From Cyanobacteria bacterium FACHB-471 (lineage in GTDB: Bacteria; Cyanobacteriota; Cyanobacteriia; Elainellales; Elainellaceae), in contig JACJOC010000086.1 in the NCBI GenBank assembly GCA_014695345.1, forward strand, positions 247,713 to 311,712: a stretch of 64,000 bases of DNA, given 5' to 3'. Every line of letters begins with the position of its first letter. Within the stretch, counting starts at the first letter, position 1. The position numbers and the translations under genes are program-made. Below, piece by piece: positions 63,390 to 64,000 of this stretch. Below the pieces are notes generated by a model. The model worked only from the letters and a program-made list of their open reading frames with translations, made no database searches and was not told the DNA's origin.

Positions 63390-64000
63390 TGCATGCGGTC
63401 GAACAGCTTGCGCCGACGATGGGTGTTGCTCCGGTGTGTGCGGGACTCGGAATGAGCCGTGCCAGCTATTATCGCAAGCAGCAACCCAAGCGCGACCCCA
63501 AGCCCAAGCCCAAACCGAACCCCAAACCTGCTCGTGCCTTAAGCGACGGGGAACGACAAAAGGTGTTAGACGTGCTGCATAGTGACCGCTTTGTGGACCA
63601 ATCGCCGCAGGAGGTGTACGCAACTCTGCTGGATGAAGGCACCTTTCTTTGTTCAATCCGCACCATGTACCGCATTCTGGCAGACCATAGCGAGGTGAGG
63701 GAACGACGTAATCAACTGCGCCACCCCAATTACCAGAAGCCCGAACTGTTAGCAACTGGGGCAAACCAGCTGTGGTCGTGGGACATCACTAAATTACATG
63801 GACCTGCCAAATGGACGTACTTCTATCTCTATGTCATCCTCGATGTCTTCAGTCGTTACGTCGTGGGATGGATGGTGGCACATCGGGAATCGGCAAACCT
63901 GGCAGAACGCTTGATTGAGCAAACCACTCTCAAGCAGCAGATCGAGCCCGGACAATTGACGATTCATGCCGACCGAGGCGCTGCTATGACCTCTAAGGCG
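63389..64000 (+). CDS. IS3-family transposase OrfB (DDE integrase, 3' part cut off)
   Basis: From ATG 63389 the frame is open to the window edge: MHAVEQLAPTMGVAPVCAGLGMSRASYYRKQQPKRDPKPKPKPNP ... VYATLLDEGTFLCSIRTMYRIL, then the rve integrase core. The first catalytic Asp is in LWSWDITKLHGP and the second in TIHADRGAAMTSK. The catalytic Glu lies outside. The N-terminal HTH_21-type region is complete, so this copy looks intact as far as visible. Confidence 0.93.
   Translation, partial: MHAVEQLAPTMGVAPVCAGLGMSRASYYRKQQPKRDPKPKPKPNPKPARALSDGERQKVLDVLHSDRFVDQSPQEVYATLLDEGTFLCSIRTMYRILADHSEVRERRNQLRHPNYQKPELLATGANQLWSWDITKLHGPAKWTYFYLYVILDVFSRYVVGWMVAHRESANLAERLIEQTTLKQQIEPGQLTIHADRGAAMTSKA

Larger units (their letters stand above)
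62889..64000 (+). mobile_element. IS3-family insertion sequence (right end outside window)
   Basis: The left end is placed near 62889-62891, where NACHT-coding sequence stops and TGTGACAATATGAATGAGAC begins. Two overlapping transposase frames follow. The right terminal repeat and any target duplication lie beyond position 64000, so the ends are estimated, not proven. Confidence 0.8.

Overview
The window comes from a cyanobacterial chromosome, most likely a filamentous Leptolyngbya- or Oscillatoriales-type organism (inference). The evidence is the very frequent HIP1 octamer GCGATCGC inside genes and spacers, together with cyanobacteria-typical genes: a CrtO-type carotenoid ketolase, a DUF3110 protein, a very long TamB-like protein, an M50-TPR fusion, glycolate dehydrogenase subunits and an ethylene-receptor-like histidine kinase. 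Small palindromic repeats of at least three families fill many spacers. No rRNA, tRNA or CRISPR array was recognised.

Layout. 1-5850: a cut-off dipeptide epimerase, a VOC protein, an HTH protein, two membrane proteins (one CBS/DUF21) and an exopolysaccharide sugar transferase, all on the minus strand. 6282-13789: rsmI, glcF/glcE, a UBP zinc-finger protein, a decayed MntA/HepT toxin-antitoxin pair, a Ser/Thr kinase and two small secreted proteins. 14004-23892: GNAT, M20 peptidase, M50-TPR protease, a membrane protein, cobN and a zinc alcohol dehydrogenase. 23945-28761: a glycosyltransferase with a possible haem-oxygenase-like diiron protein, crtO and a DUF2243 membrane protein. 28931-33000: a PiuC-like dioxygenase, a DUF1111 dihaem protein and an imelysin, which look iron-related. 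33370-35079: an isolated ureC.

35343-45463 is the most coherent block. It holds a polyol dehydrogenase, a complete sugar/polyol ABC importer (ATPase, two permeases, binding protein), a divergent SDR dehydrogenase with a SorC-type regulator, and a xylulokinase. Together these would import a sugar alcohol, oxidise it to a ketose and feed D-xylulose into the pentose-phosphate pathway. The block resembles the smo/mtl polyol loci of alphaproteobacteria.

45516-50442 is a three-gene signalling cassette: a large multidomain response regulator, a histidine kinase with an ethylene-binding-type membrane domain, and a single-domain receiver. The large regulator carries an apparent nonsense codon near its C-terminus. 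50569-53076 is a small operon of SDR, NTF2-like protein and aldo/keto reductase, the first with a Tat-type leader. 53269-60351 holds the TamB-like protein, DUF3110 and murQ. The right end, 61099-64000, is a NACHT NTPase gene whose 5' part has been cut off by an IS3-family element that runs out of the window.

Genes that are broken or cut in this window: the epimerase (edge), MntA and HepT (decayed), the GGDEF-type regulator (late stop), NACHT (IS insertion) and IS3 OrfB (edge).
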